From contig JAVVPO010000003.1 of NCBI GenBank assembly GCA_036655715.1, positions 19,457-83,456 of the forward strand: a DNA stretch of 64,000 bases, in the 5' to 3' direction. The first letter of the stretch is position 1, and each line of letters starts with the position of its first letter. This document shows positions 26,661-35,902 of this stretch, one piece after another. Origin of the DNA: JAVVPO01 sp036655715 (GTDB lineage: Bacteria; Bacillota; Clostridia; Lachnospirales; Cellulosilyticaceae). A program made the position numbers and the translations under genes. The notes under the pieces are model-generated. The model had not been told where the DNA came from and did not search any database. It saw only the letters and a list, made by a program, of their open reading frames with translations.

Positions 26661-26945
26661 TTATCTAACTCTTGATCTCTTTTCTGCGTCTTTACCATGA
26701 CCACGGTAAGTTCTTGTTAACGCGAATTCTCCAAGTTTGTGGCCTACCATATCTTCAGTAATGAAAACAGGTACGTGTTTTCTTCCATCATGTAAAGCGA
26801 TAGTGTGACCTACCATTTGTGGGAAGATTGTTGAACGACGTGACCAGCTTTTAATTACTCTTTTATCATCAACTTCATTCATTGCGTCGATCTTTTTAAG
26901 TAAATTCTGATCTGCAAATGGTCCTTTTTTAACTGAACGAGCCAT
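26661..26945 (-). CDS. rpsS: 30S ribosomal protein S19
   Basis: 94 residues: RSVKKGPF at the start, IKSWSRRSTIFPQMVGHTIAVH-type motif and KLGEFALTRTYRGH. Head protein that pairs with S13. Between rplB and rplV. Confidence 0.98.
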   Translation of the reverse strand: MARSVKKGPFADQNLLKKIDAMNEVDDKRVIKSWSRRSTIFPQMVGHTIALHDGRKHVPVFITEDMVGHKLGEFALTRTYRGHGKDAEKRSRVR

Positions 26946-26974
26946 TAAAGATGCCTCCTTTCACAACCTGTGTA

Positions 26975-27805
26975 TTATTTGTTACGAGAACGTACAATAT
27001 ATTTATTTGAATGCTTGTTTTTCTTTCTTGTTTTGTATCCAAGAGCTGGTTTACCCCAAGGAGTACATGGATTTGGACGTCCAATTGGAGATCTACCTTC
27101 CCCACCACCATGAGGGTGATCGTTAGGGTTCATTACAGAACCACGAACTGTTGGGCGGATACCCATGTGACGTTTACGTCCAGCTTTACCAATTGTGATA
27201 AGTTCGTGATCAATGTTACCAACTTGTCCAATAGTAGCTTTACAATCGATTGGTAATAAACGCATTTCTCCTGATGGAAGTTTAACTGTTGCGAATTTAC
27301 CTTCTTTAGCCATAAGTTGAGCTGATAATCCAGCAGAACGAACAAGTTGTCCACCTTTACCAGGCTTCATCTCGATGTTGTGGATTGTTGCCCCAACTGG
27401 CATGTTTTTCATTTTAAGAGCATTTCCGATACGGATTTCTGCCTCTTCACCACTCATAAGTTTGTCTCCAGCTTTAAGTCCTTCTGGAGCTATGATATAG
27501 CGTTTTTCACCGTCTAAATAACTTAGTAATGCGATGTTTGCAGTTCTGTTTGGATCGTACTCGATACCAACAACAGTTGCTGGAATACCATCTTTATTAC
27601 GTTTAAAGTCGATAATTCTGTATTTAGGTCTGTAACCGCCACCACGATGACGAACAGTGATTTTCCCTTGATTATTTCTACCTGAATTTTTCTTTAATGT
27701 TACTACTAAAGATCTTTCAGGAGACTTTTTAGTGATTTCTTCAAATGATGAAGAAGTCATATGTCTTCTTGAAGGGGTATAAGGTCTATATTTTTTGATA
27801 CCCAT
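26975..27805 (-). CDS. rplB: 50S ribosomal protein L2
   Basis: 276 residues, standard length. KKYRPYTPSRRHMT start, GRNNQGKITVRHRGGGYRP, and the near-universal C-terminal RGSVMNPNDHPHGGGEGR loop required for peptidyl transfer and subunit association. Follows rplW by 67 bases. Confidence 0.98.
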   Translation of the reverse strand: MGIKKYRPYTPSRRHMTSSSFEEITKKSPERSLVVTLKKNSGRNNQGKITVRHRGGGYRPKYRIIDFKRNKDGIPATVVGIEYDPNRTANIALLSYLDGEKRYIIAPEGLKAGDKLMSGEEAEIRIGNALKMKNMPVGATIHNIEMKPGKGGQLVRSAGLSAQLMAKEGKFATVKLPSGEMRLLPIDCKATIGQVGNIDHELITIGKAGRKRHMGIRPTVRGSVMNPNDHPHGGGEGRSPIGRPNPCTPWGKPALGYKTRKKNKHSNKYIVRSRNK

Positions 27806-27872
27806 TGCTGTTTCACTCCTTTCAATCTTTACACGTTACACTTAGCCGTGTGTTTCATCTTTTTCTATTTAA

Positions 27873-28172
27873 CTACATTCCTTGGAAAAAGTCAATGTCT
27901 TTACTTGCTTCTGTAAGTTTTACGATTGCTTTTTTGTATTTGTTAGTTTTTCCAACTGATTTTCCACGACGTTTTGTTTTTCCATCGTAGTTCATTGTGT
28001 TTACTTTGTCTACTTTAACGCCGTCAAACATTTTTTCTACTGCATCTTTAACTTGAGATTTTGTAGCAGTTGGGTGTACTAGGAATGTGTATTTTTTTTC
28101 TGCCATATCGTTCATACTTTTTTCAGTAACTACTGGCTTTAAAATAACGTCATAGAATTTAATCTCTGCCAT
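27873..28172 (-). CDS. rplW: 50S ribosomal protein L23
   Basis: 99 residues: DVILKPVVTEKSMNDMAEKKY and VNTMNYDGKTKRRG. Docking site for trigger factor and SRP at the exit tunnel. Its ATG overlaps the rplD stop codon by one base. Confidence 0.98.
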   Translation of the reverse strand: MAEIKFYDVILKPVVTEKSMNDMAEKKYTFLVHPTATKSQVKDAVEKMFDGVKVDKVNTMNYDGKTKRRGKSVGKTNKYKKAIVKLTEASKDIDFFQGM

Positions 28173-28795
28173 TATGCGTACACCTCCTCGATTTTAGCTA
28201 ATGCTTCTTTTGTTACTACAAATGTATCGTATTTTAAGATGTCATATACATTAATGTTGTTTACAGCAGCAGTTTTAATACCTTGGATGTTGCGAGCTGA
28301 TAACATAACGTTCTTGCTTGCTTCACCTTCTGTTACAACTAATGCTTTATTTAAGTTAAGAGCACCTAATACGTTTTTCATAGCTTTTGTTTTGATTTCT
28401 GAAAGGTTTAATTCGTCTAATACGATGAATTTACTTTCATTAACTCTTGTTGTAAGAACTGATTTTAAAGCTATTCTTTTCTCTTTTCTGTTTAATTTAA
28501 CAGAGTAATCTCTTGGTTTTGGAGCAAATACTACTCCACCGCCAGTCCATTGTGGAGAACGAATAGATCCTTGTCTAGCTCTACCTGTTCCTTTTTGTTT
28601 CCATGGTTTTCTACCACCACCACGTACTTCTGCACGTGTTTTTGCACTTTGTGTTCCTTGACGTCTGTTCGCAAGGTGTGCTACAACTGCAGCGTGAACT
28701 AAATTCTCTTTTACTTCTACAGAAAAGATTGCTTCACTTAATTCAACTTCGCCTACTTGTTGTCCATTCATATTATAAACAGTTACGTTTGCCAT
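28172..28795 (-). CDS. rplD: 50S ribosomal protein L4
   Basis: 207 residues. The tunnel loop contains RGGGRKPWKQKGTGRARQGS, fully conserved. L4 is the autogenous repressor of the S10 operon in Gammaproteobacteria; the long structured leader upstream of rpsJ makes a similar circuit conceivable here, without proof. Confidence 0.98.
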   Translation of the reverse strand: MANVTVYNMNGQQVGEVELSEAIFSVEVKENLVHAAVVAHLANRRQGTQSAKTRAEVRGGGRKPWKQKGTGRARQGSIRSPQWTGGGVVFAPKPRDYSVKLNRKEKRIALKSVLTTRVNESKFIVLDELNLSEIKTKAMKNVLGALNLNKALVVTEGEASKNVMLSARNIQGIKTAAVNNINVYDILKYDTFVVTKEALAKIEEVYA

Positions 28796-28821
28796 TATGT
28801 TTCCTCCTTTCTCACCAAAGA

Positions 28822-29451
28822 TTAAGCTTTAACGCTATCTTTTATAGTGATTATTGTTCCTTTTGGTCCTGGTACAGCACCTTTAATAAGGATTAAGTTC
28901 TTATCTACATCTACTCTTGCAATTTCAAGGTTTTGAACTGTTTTTTGAATACATCCCATATGTGATGGAAGGCCTTTACCTTTCATTACACGTCCTGGGC
29001 TTGTAGCAGCTCCCATTGAACCAGCAATTCTATGTGATTTAGAACCATGAGACATTGGTCCACGGCTTTGATTGTATTTCTTAATCGCACCTTGGTAACC
29101 TTTACCTTTTGATGTACCTGTTACGTCAACTTTATCTCCAATTGCGAATACGTCAGCTTTGATTTCATTTCCTACTTCATATGCAGAAATGTCTTCTAAT
29201 CTGAATTCTTTTAAGAATTTCTTAGCCGCAACTCCTGCTTTAATGAAATGTCCTTTTGCAGGTTTGATAAGTTGTTTTTCTTTAGCTTCAACAAAACCTA
29301 TTTGGATCGCTTCGTATCCATCATTTTCGATTGTTTTCTTCTGTACTACTGTACATGGACCAGCTTCAAGAACTGTAACTGGAATTAAATTAGCGTTTTC
29401 ATCGAAGATTTGAGTCATCCCGATTTTTTTAGCCATGATTGCTTTTTTCAT
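28822..29451 (-). CDS. rplC: 50S ribosomal protein L3
   Basis: 209 residues from the ATG at 29451, six bases after AGGAGGTG. MAKKIGMTQIFDE near the start, GPMSHGSKSHR and GRVMKGKGLPSHMG near the peptidyl transferase centre. Assembly initiator. Between rpsJ and rplD. Confidence 0.98.
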   Translation of the reverse strand: MKKAIMAKKIGMTQIFDENANLIPVTVLEAGPCTVVQKKTIENDGYEAIQIGFVEAKEKQLIKPAKGHFIKAGVAAKKFLKEFRLEDISAYEVGNEIKADVFAIGDKVDVTGTSKGKGYQGAIKKYNQSRGPMSHGSKSHRIAGSMGAATSPGRVMKGKGLPSHMGCIQKTVQNLEIARVDVDKNLILIKGAVPGPKGTIITIKDSVKA

Positions 29452-29529
29452 CTCTTACACCTCCTAAGATCTACAGCGGATTGCCTCTAGGACAATCATT
29501 CTAGACGATTATTAACCGTCCTTAGTTAA

Positions 29530-29838
29530 TTATCTTGCGTCAACTTTGATGTCGACACCAGCTGGTAAGTCAAGACGCATTAATGCATCGCCAGTTTTTG
29601 GTGTAGCTTCAACATCGATAAGTCTTTTGTGAGTTCTCATTTCGAACTGCTCACGGGAGTCTTTGTACTTGTGTACAGCTCTAAGAATAGTTACTATCTC
29701 TTTCTTAGTTGGAAGTGGAATTGGTCCACTAACCTTAGCTCCAGTTTTCTTTGCAATCTCAACGATTTGCTCAGCTGTTTGATCGATTAATTTGTGATCA
29801 TAAGCTTTTAACGTGATACGAATTTTTTGGCTTGCCAT
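29530..29838 (-). CDS. rpsJ: 30S ribosomal protein S10
   Basis: 102 residues: IRITLKAYDHKLIDQ, SGPIPLPTK and the terminal DLPAGVDIKVDAR. Also the NusE partner in antitermination. First gene of the superoperon that runs unbroken to rplQ; GGAGGGG precedes the ATG. Confidence 0.98.
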   Translation of the reverse strand: MASQKIRITLKAYDHKLIDQTAEQIVEIAKKTGAKVSGPIPLPTKKEIVTILRAVHKYKDSREQFEMRTHKRLIDVEATPKTGDALMRLDLPAGVDIKVDAR

Positions 29839-30097
29839 AAAAAAAGTCCCCTCCTTCTCGTACTATTTTGAAATCAGTACGACCAGTGGTGACTGTACAC
29901 ACATCCAGGTGTTTCATATACATGTTATGTCATAGCTTGTACCCCTCTTTACGATTCGTACAAACATAGTATATGAAGCCTTAATATTCAGTACAGTGAC
30001 CTTGTCGCCTAGTTTCTTGAACCGGACATTCACTCCTCGGAAATTACCTAGCTGACTAGGTAGCAACCTCCGAATCATTGTTATCAATGTCACAACA
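29839..30097 (-). ncRNA. long structured S10-operon leader
   Basis: About 260 nt between the promoter and rpsJ. Paired arms on the transcript: 29991-30001 with 29888-29898 (an outer stem with one mismatch), enclosing 29969-29977 with 29913-29921 (nine pairs), and an upstream hairpin whose TACCTAG/CTAGGTA stem sits near 30045-30062. This is far more structure than a plain UTR needs. An L4-type autoregulatory leader is the obvious hypothesis; no named Rfam family was confirmed. Confidence 0.6.
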
Positions 30098-30103
30098 TAG
30101 ATG

Positions 30104-30132
30104 ATTATACATTATTTATTTGTTTTTGACAA
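30104..30132 (-). promoter_or_regulatory. sigma-A promoter of the S10 superoperon
   Basis: TTGTCA (30127-30132) and TATAAT (30104-30109), spacer 17 bases, on the minus strand; predicted start near 30097. Confidence 0.88.
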
Positions 30133-30316
30133 GTATTTTTATTTTTTTTTTTGTGGTTATAAGTGGTAATGATTTTTTAGATATTTGTGTCGCTCTTGCT
30201 CACTTAATATCTGTTTGGTTCATACTATGCATTATAAAGAAGTTTTAAGTAAAATTCTAGTGTTAAATTCTTCAATTTACTTATATAATAGGCGTACCCC
30301 TTGGGAGGTATCTATA

Positions 30317-31345
30317 ATGAAGGTATCTAAATTAAATTTACGAAAGCTGCGTAATCTTATCTACATGCTAGTTACTATATGTCCTTCTATTATAACAGGT
30401 ATTGTATGCAATATTATAAATACCCAAAATACTAATACATCAACCCTTCAGACACTTAATACCTTGGCCAATAATCTATTCACCCAAATTTCTGGCACCT
30501 ATACTGAATCTATAAATATCTTTCAATTACTTTCCCAATCTGAATCCTTTAGAACTCTAGATCCAGTGCAAATGTCTAATCAAATCAATTTGCTTAGGCT
30601 CTATAATAGTTCTCAGTATACAAATATATGTGTCTTTGATAAAGATTTAAATTTAGTAACGGGTGTTTCAGAATTTAATGCTTTCGAAATTTCTAGTAAG
30701 GTTTACATTCAAGATGCGCTTAAAGGTTTTACAGGACATCTCTATATGTCTGATACCAATAATAAACCTATCCTTAAAACTGCTCTCCCTATTTTTTCAG
30801 ATAATAAGCGAGTATCTGTTGTAGGTATTATCGTTGCAACCCTTAATTTAGATACACTTAATGAACCTTTATCTAATGTAAGATTATTTGGTGATAATGT
30901 AGAGGCTTACCTTGTTGATGCGACGGGTACACTTATTAGTGATTCTAGATTTATCCCCAATGCTATTGGCAAAGTTCATATGGATATTGATAAGATTAAA
31001 CTTTCCATTGATTATGATGCTTCTATTCCTTTTACTAACTATAGAGAAAAACAATCTTACGGTATATACTACTCCCTACCTGATTGGAATTGGACACTAT
31101 TAGTAACAAACGAAGATATCGGTTTACAAGATAATACAATGAATACTGTCGGTTATGTTTCTGGCCTACTAGGTATGGGGACTATCACATCTGCAGAAGC
31201 TATTAGAAATCTTAAGAACCGCAAAAAGTCTTTGGAAGATCTTATAGAAACTTTAGAGAATACTGAAGAAGATGATGATGCCTCTAACAAATCTGCCTCT
31301 GATCACCAAGATACTTCTTCAAGCAACCATACTTCTAGCAAATAA
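30317..31345 (+). CDS. orphan membrane-anchored Cache-domain sensor protein
   Basis: 342 residues from the ATG at 30317 (GGGAGGT eight bases upstream; upstream in-frame starts lack a site). Residues about 13-33 form one transmembrane helix. An extracytoplasmic dCache-like domain follows: a long helix, then CVFDKDLNLVTG, SSKVYIQDALKG, AYLVDATGTLISD and a terminal LPDWNWTLLVTNEDIG, the strand pattern of Cache sensors of chemoreceptors. The region that should be the second membrane helix is poor (GYVSGLLGMGTI), and the protein ends in a 60-residue charged, serine-rich tail with no HAMP, kinase, cyclase or methyl-accepting domain. A TATAAT at 30284-30289 may be its -10. It lies alone between the S10 promoter and tuf. 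Confidence 0.75.
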   Translation: MKVSKLNLRKLRNLIYMLVTICPSIITGIVCNIINTQNTNTSTLQTLNTLANNLFTQISGTYTESINIFQLLSQSESFRTLDPVQMSNQINLLRLYNSSQYTNICVFDKDLNLVTGVSEFNAFEISSKVYIQDALKGFTGHLYMSDTNNKPILKTALPIFSDNKRVSVVGIIVATLNLDTLNEPLSNVRLFGDNVEAYLVDATGTLISDSRFIPNAIGKVHMDIDKIKLSIDYDASIPFTNYREKQSYGIYYSLPDWNWTLLVTNEDIGLQDNTMNTVGYVSGLLGMGTITSAEAIRNLKNRKKSLEDLIETLENTEEDDDASNKSASDHQDTSSSNHTSSK

Positions 31346-31377
31346 AAAAGAGTACATCTAATGATGTACTCTTTTTT
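31344..31377. terminator. bidirectional terminator between Cache gene and tuf
   Basis: Arms 31344-31358 and 31363-31377 are perfect complements with a four-base loop and A6/T6 ends on both sides; it serves two convergent genes. Confidence 0.92.
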
Positions 31378-31394
31378 ATATCTTAAATAATTAA

Positions 31395-32588
31395 CTACTC
31401 AAGAATTGTTGCTACTGCTCCGGATCCTACTGTACGTCCACCTTCACGAATAGCGAAACGAAGACCTTGTTGCATCGCGATTGGAGCGATTAACTCGATT
31501 TCCATTTCAATGTTATCCCCAGGCATACACATTTCTGTACCTTCTGGTAATTGGATTACTCCAGTTACGTCAGTTGTACGGAAGTAGAATTGTGGTCTAT
31601 AGTTTGAGAAGAATGGCTTATGACGTCCACCCTCTTCTTTTTTAAGAACGTATACTTGAGCTAAGAATTTTGTATGAGGTGTAATTGAACCTGGCTTACA
31701 TAATACTTGTCCACGCTCGATATCAGTTCTTTGAACTCCACGAAGAAGTGCACCGATGTTATCTCCAGCTTGAGCTTGATCAAGAAGTTTACGGAACATT
31801 TCTACTCCAGTACAAACTACTTTACGAGTTTCTTCTTGAATACCAACGATTTCAATTTCATCTTGAACTTTAAGGATTCCTGATTCAACACGACCTGTAG
31901 CAACTGTACCACGGCCTGTGATTGAGAATACGTCCTCTACTGGCATAAGGAATGATTTATCAACGTCACGCTCTGGAGTTGGGATATACTCATCAATTAT
32001 TTCGAATAATTCAACGATTTTATCTCCCCATGAACCCATTGGATCATTTAATGCTTGAAGAGCTGAACCACGGATGATTGGAGTATCATCACCTGGGAAT
32101 TCGTATAAGTCTAATAACTCACGGATTTCCATTTCAACTAATTCTAATAACTCATCATCATCAACCATATCACATTTGTTTAAGAAAACAACGATGTATG
32201 GAACACCAACTTGGCGTGATAATAAGATATGCTCACGAGTTTGAGCCATTGGACCATCTGTAGCTGCACAAACAAGGATTGTTCCATCCATTTGAGCCGC
32301 TCCTGTGATCATGTTCTTAACGTAGTCAGCATGTCCTGGACAGTCAACGTGTGCGTAGTGACGAGCTGGTGTCTCGTACTCAACGTGTGCTGTAGAAATT
32401 GTGATACCACGCTCTCTTTCTTCTGGAGCTTTATCGATGTTAGCGAAGTCAATTGCCTCACCTAAACCGTATCTCTCATGAAGAGTTTTTGTAATAGCTG
32501 CTGTTAAAGTTGTTTTACCGTGGTCAACGTGTCCGATAGTACCGATGTTAACGTGTGGCTTACTTCTTTCATATTTAGCTTTTGCCAT
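31395..32588 (-). CDS. tuf: elongation factor Tu
   Basis: 397 residues. G1 GHVDHGKT (19-26), DCPGHADY and NKCD; the switch I stretch EERERGITI is intact. Delivers aminoacyl-tRNA to the ribosome as a GTP complex. Last gene of the str operon and also served by its own promoter upstream. Confidence 0.99.
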   Translation of the reverse strand: MAKAKYERSKPHVNIGTIGHVDHGKTTLTAAITKTLHERYGLGEAIDFANIDKAPEERERGITISTAHVEYETPARHYAHVDCPGHADYVKNMITGAAQMDGTILVCAATDGPMAQTREHILLSRQVGVPYIVVFLNKCDMVDDDELLELVEMEIRELLDLYEFPGDDTPIIRGSALQALNDPMGSWGDKIVELFEIIDEYIPTPERDVDKSFLMPVEDVFSITGRGTVATGRVESGILKVQDEIEIVGIQEETRKVVCTGVEMFRKLLDQAQAGDNIGALLRGVQRTDIERGQVLCKPGSITPHTKFLAQVYVLKKEEGGRHKPFFSNYRPQFYFRTTDVTGVIQLPEGTEMCMPGDNIEMEIELIAPIAMQQGLRFAIREGGRTVGSGAVATILE

Positions 32589-32640
32589 TTTGAATTTCCT
32601 CCTTTTAATAGCTGAGTTTATTTTTACTCAGATTAATTTA

Positions 32641-32677
32641 ATTATATTTAATTTCCAGCTACTTGGCAAGTAGCTGG
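32641..32677 (-). promoter_or_regulatory. internal tuf promoter within a hairpin
   Basis: TTGCCA (32664-32669) and TATAAT (32641-32646) with a 17-base spacer lie 53 or more bases upstream of tuf. The -35 falls in the loop and arm of a 10-bp stem, 32655-32664 with 32668-32677. This would give tuf additional transcription over fusA. Confidence 0.7.
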
Positions 32678-32726
32678 GAACTATATTAGGTTAATTTTAG
32701 AACTTGTCGTCAGTATTTCAAGTAAA

Positions 32727-34811
32727 TTAAGCTTTTTTATCAGCAATAACTTTTTCTTGAATATTCTTTGGACATTGTTCGTAGTGATGGAATTCCATTG
32801 AGTAATTTCCACGACCTTGAGTTCTTGAACGAAGATCTGTAGAATACCCAAACATTTCTGAAAGTGCAACGTATGCTCTAATTTCTTGAGCTCCGTTTCT
32901 AGCTTCCATACCTTCCATACGTCCACGACGAGAGTTAATGTTACCAATAACATCTCCCATGTAGTCATCTGGTACAGTAACAATAACTTTCATGATTGGC
33001 TCAAGAAGGATTCCACCAGCTTTTTTCATAGCATCTTTAACTGCTAGAGAACCAGCAATTTTGAACGCCATCTCTGATGAATCGACATCATGGTATGATC
33101 CATCATAACATTCAGCTCTAACACCAACTAATTGGTATCCAGCTAATGGACCACTTGATAATGCTTCTTGAATACCTTTGTCAACAGCTGGAATGTATTC
33201 TCTAGGAATAGATCCACCTGAAACAGCGTTAACGAACTCGTATGTTTTTTCTGAGTTAGGGTCAAGTCTTGTGAAGCGAACTTTACAGTGACCGTATTGT
33301 CCACTACCACCTGATTGACGAACGAACTTAGAATCAATATCTACGTCGTTAGCAAGTGTTTCTCTGTAAGAAACTTGTGGTGCTCCAACGTTAGCTTCTA
33401 CTTTGAATTCACGAAGTAAACGGTCAACGATGATTTCAAGGTGAAGCTCACCCATACCACCGATGATAGTTTGACCTGTTTCTTGGTCAGTAAAAGTCTT
33501 GAATGTTGGATCTTCTTCTGCAAGTTTAGAAAGAGCAACGCCCATTTTCTCTTGACCTGCTTTTGTTTTAGGCTCAATAGCAACGTGGATAACTGGCTCC
33601 GGGAATACCATTGATTCTAAAATTACTGGGTGATCGTCTGTACAAAGTGTATCACCTGTTGTTGTTCCTTTAAGACCAACAGCAGCAGCGATATCTCCTG
33701 CATAAACTTTATCTATATCTACACGGTTGTTAGCGTGCATCTGTAAGATACGCCCAATACGTTCTTTTTTATTTTTTGTTGAGTTAAGTACATATGAACC
33801 TGATTCTAATGTACCTGAGTAAACGCGGAAGAACGCAAGTTTACCAACAAATGGATCTGTCATAATTTTGAATGCAAGTGCTGCAAACGGCTCATCATCA
33901 GATGAGTGTTTTTCAATCGGTTCACCAGTCTCAGCATCTACACCTTGAATAGCTGCGATGTCTGTTGGAGCTGGCATGTATTCGATGATAGCATCAAGTA
34001 ATCTTTGTACACCTTTGTTTTTGTAAGCTGATCCACAGAATACAGGAACAATTTTAACACCAATAACGCCTCTACGAAGTGCAGCTTTAAGTTCCTCAAG
34101 AGTAACTTCTTCGCCTTCAAGATACTTCATTGTAAGATCTTCATCTGTTTCACAGATAGCTTCGATTGCAGCAGCTCTGTAGTCTTCTGCTTTGTCAGCC
34201 ATATCTGCTGGAATCTCTACACATTCAACATCTTTACCTAAGTCATCTTTGTAGATGTACGCTTTGTTTTCGAGTAAGTCGATGATTCCAACGAAATCAT
34301 CTTCTGCACCGATTGGTAATTGCATAGGAACTGCATTAGCGCCTAAACGCTCTCTCATCATGCTTACAGCATTTTCGAAGTCAGCTCCCATGATGTCCAT
34401 TTTGTTTACAAACGCCATACGAGGAACCTCGTATTTGTCTGCTTGACGCCATACTGTCTCTGATTGTGGTTCAACTCCACCTTTAGCACAGAATACACCA
34501 ACCGCACTATCTAGTACACGTAGTGAACGCTCAACTTCAACTGTGAAGTCAACGTGTCCAGGAGTATCTATGATATTGATACGGTTGTCATTCCAGAAAC
34601 AAGTTGTTGCAGCAGAAGTGATAGTGATACCACGTTCTTGCTCTTGTTCCATCCAGTCCATAGTAGCTCCACCTTCATGAGTTTCCCCAATCTTGTGATT
34701 TCTACCTGTATAGAAAAGAATACGTTCTGTAAGAGTTGTTTTACCTGCATCAATGTGCGCCATGATACCAATATTTCTGGTACGCTCAAGTGGATAATCT
34801 CTTCCTGCCAA
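32727..34811 (-). CDS. fusA: elongation factor G
   Basis: 694 residues. AHIDAGKT (18-25), DTPGHVDF, NKMD, and EERGITI-type switch I; domains II-V complete through the C-terminal domain with a final NIQEKVIADKKA. Ribosomal translocase. 27 bases after rpsG. Confidence 0.99.
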   Translation of the reverse strand: MAGRDYPLERTRNIGIMAHIDAGKTTLTERILFYTGRNHKIGETHEGGATMDWMEQEQERGITITSAATTCFWNDNRINIIDTPGHVDFTVEVERSLRVLDSAVGVFCAKGGVEPQSETVWRQADKYEVPRMAFVNKMDIMGADFENAVSMMRERLGANAVPMQLPIGAEDDFVGIIDLLENKAYIYKDDLGKDVECVEIPADMADKAEDYRAAAIEAICETDEDLTMKYLEGEEVTLEELKAALRRGVIGVKIVPVFCGSAYKNKGVQRLLDAIIEYMPAPTDIAAIQGVDAETGEPIEKHSSDDEPFAALAFKIMTDPFVGKLAFFRVYSGTLESGSYVLNSTKNKKERIGRILQMHANNRVDIDKVYAGDIAAAVGLKGTTTGDTLCTDDHPVILESMVFPEPVIHVAIEPKTKAGQEKMGVALSKLAEEDPTFKTFTDQETGQTIIGGMGELHLEIIVDRLLREFKVEANVGAPQVSYRETLANDVDIDSKFVRQSGGSGQYGHCKVRFTRLDPNSEKTYEFVNAVSGGSIPREYIPAVDKGIQEALSSGPLAGYQLVGVRAECYDGSYHDVDSSEMAFKIAGSLAVKDAMKKAGGILLEPIMKVIVTVPDDYMGDVIGNINSRRGRMEGMEARNGAQEIRAYVALSEMFGYSTDLRSRTQGRGNYSMEFHHYEQCPKNIQEKVIADKKA

Positions 34812-34838
34812 GGTAATTCCTCCTTAAGGTTAAAAAAC

Positions 34839-35309
34839 CTAGAATCTGTAATGAGCAAATGCTTTGTTTGCTTCTGCCATTTTGTGTGTATCTTCTTTTT
34901 TCTTAACTGATCCACCTGTATTGTTAAGTGCATCTAAAATCTCAGCAGCTAATGCTTCGATTGTTGTTCTTTCTCCACGGTTACGTGTGTAAGCTGTTAA
35001 CCAACGAAGTCCTAATGTTTGGCGTCTTTCTGGACGAACCTCCATTGGTACTTGGTAAGTAGCACCTCCTACACGGCGTGCTTTTACTTCTAAAACTGGC
35101 ATGATATTCTCTAAAGCTTCTTGGAACACCTCTAAAGCATCTCTACCTGTTTTCTCAGCAATGATGTCGAATGCACCATATACTATTTTTTGTGCAGTTC
35201 CTCTTTTACCATCAAGCATAATCTTGTTAATTAATTTAGTAACAAGTTTACTGTTGTATAATGGATCCGCTAATACGTCTCTTTTTGCTATATGTCCTTT
35301 ACGTGGCAC
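34839..35309 (-). CDS. rpsG: 30S ribosomal protein S7
   Basis: 156 residues: MPRKGHIAKRDVLADPLYNS, VGGATYQVPMEVRPERR and RWLTAYTRNRGE. Primary binder of the 16S 3' major domain. The start codon is GTG-compatible context after GGAGGGAAGACC; the 170-base gap to rpsL holds two hairpins. Confidence 0.98.
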   Translation of the reverse strand: MPRKGHIAKRDVLADPLYNSKLVTKLINKIMLDGKRGTAQKIVYGAFDIIAEKTGRDALEVFQEALENIMPVLEVKARRVGGATYQVPMEVRPERRQTLGLRWLTAYTRNRGERTTIEALAAEILDALNNTGGSVKKKEDTHKMAEANKAFAHYRF

Positions 35310-35353
35310 GGTCTTCCCTCCTTAACTGAAATTTGAAATATCATCGGTACTCG

Positions 35354-35458
35354 TCCTCTTCCTAGAAGAGGATCGTGCGCGCCCTTTACTAAATCTATAT
35401 TAACGCGATTAAGCTGTTAGTATGCGTTAGCCGGGCACAGATAAGAATATTCTTATCT
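35354..35458 (-). promoter_or_regulatory. two hairpins in the rpsL-rpsG gap
   Basis: An 8-bp stem (35354-35361 with 35365-35372) and a 20-base perfect palindrome (35439-35458) lie in the intercistronic region. In Escherichia coli S7 binds the corresponding spacer to repress its own translation; the sequence here is different but its length and folding allow an analogous role. Confidence 0.5.
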
Positions 35459-35479
35459 ACTACTATTTCTTATTGGGTA

Positions 35480-35902
35480 TTATTTTTTCTTAGCTTTTGC
35501 TTTTTTCGCTCCGTACTTAGAACGAGATTGATTTCTGTTTGCAACTCCTGCTGTATCTAATGTTCCACGGATGATATGGTAACGTGTACCTGGTAAGTCT
35601 TTTACTCTACCACCACGGATTAATACAACACTATGCTCTTGAAGGTTATGTCCTTCTCCTGGAATGTAAGCTGTTACTTCGATTCCATTTGTAAGACGTA
35701 CTCTTGCTATTTTACGTAGAGCAGAGTTTGGTTTTTTAGGAGTAGCTGTTTTTACTGCTGTACAAACACCTCTCTTTTGTGGAGCAGAGATATCTGTTGC
35801 ACGTTTCTTTAAAGAGTTGAACCCTTTTTGTAATGCTGGTGCAGTAGATTTTTTCTCGATTGTTTTTCTTCCTTTACGTACTAACTGGTTAAATGTAGGC
35901 AT
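35480..35902 (-). CDS. rpsL: 30S ribosomal protein S12
   Basis: 140 residues from MPTFNQLVRKGRK at 35902, after GAGGAGGTG; an upstream in-frame start is unsupported. TATPKKPNSALRK keeps the lysine whose change gives streptomycin resistance; the GGRVKDLPG loop is also wild type. C-terminal tail lysine-rich. Confidence 0.98.
   Translation of the reverse strand: MPTFNQLVRKGRKTIEKKSTAPALQKGFNSLKKRATDISAPQKRGVCTAVKTATPKKPNSALRKIARVRLTNGIEVTAYIPGEGHNLQEHSVVLIRGGRVKDLPGTRYHIIRGTLDTAGVANRNQSRSKYGAKKAKAKKK

Noticed and set aside
30185..30316. N-terminal extension of the Cache protein
   Set aside because: The upstream in-frame ATG lacks a ribosome site, while the ATG at 30317 has GGGAGGT at ideal distance directly before the membrane helix.
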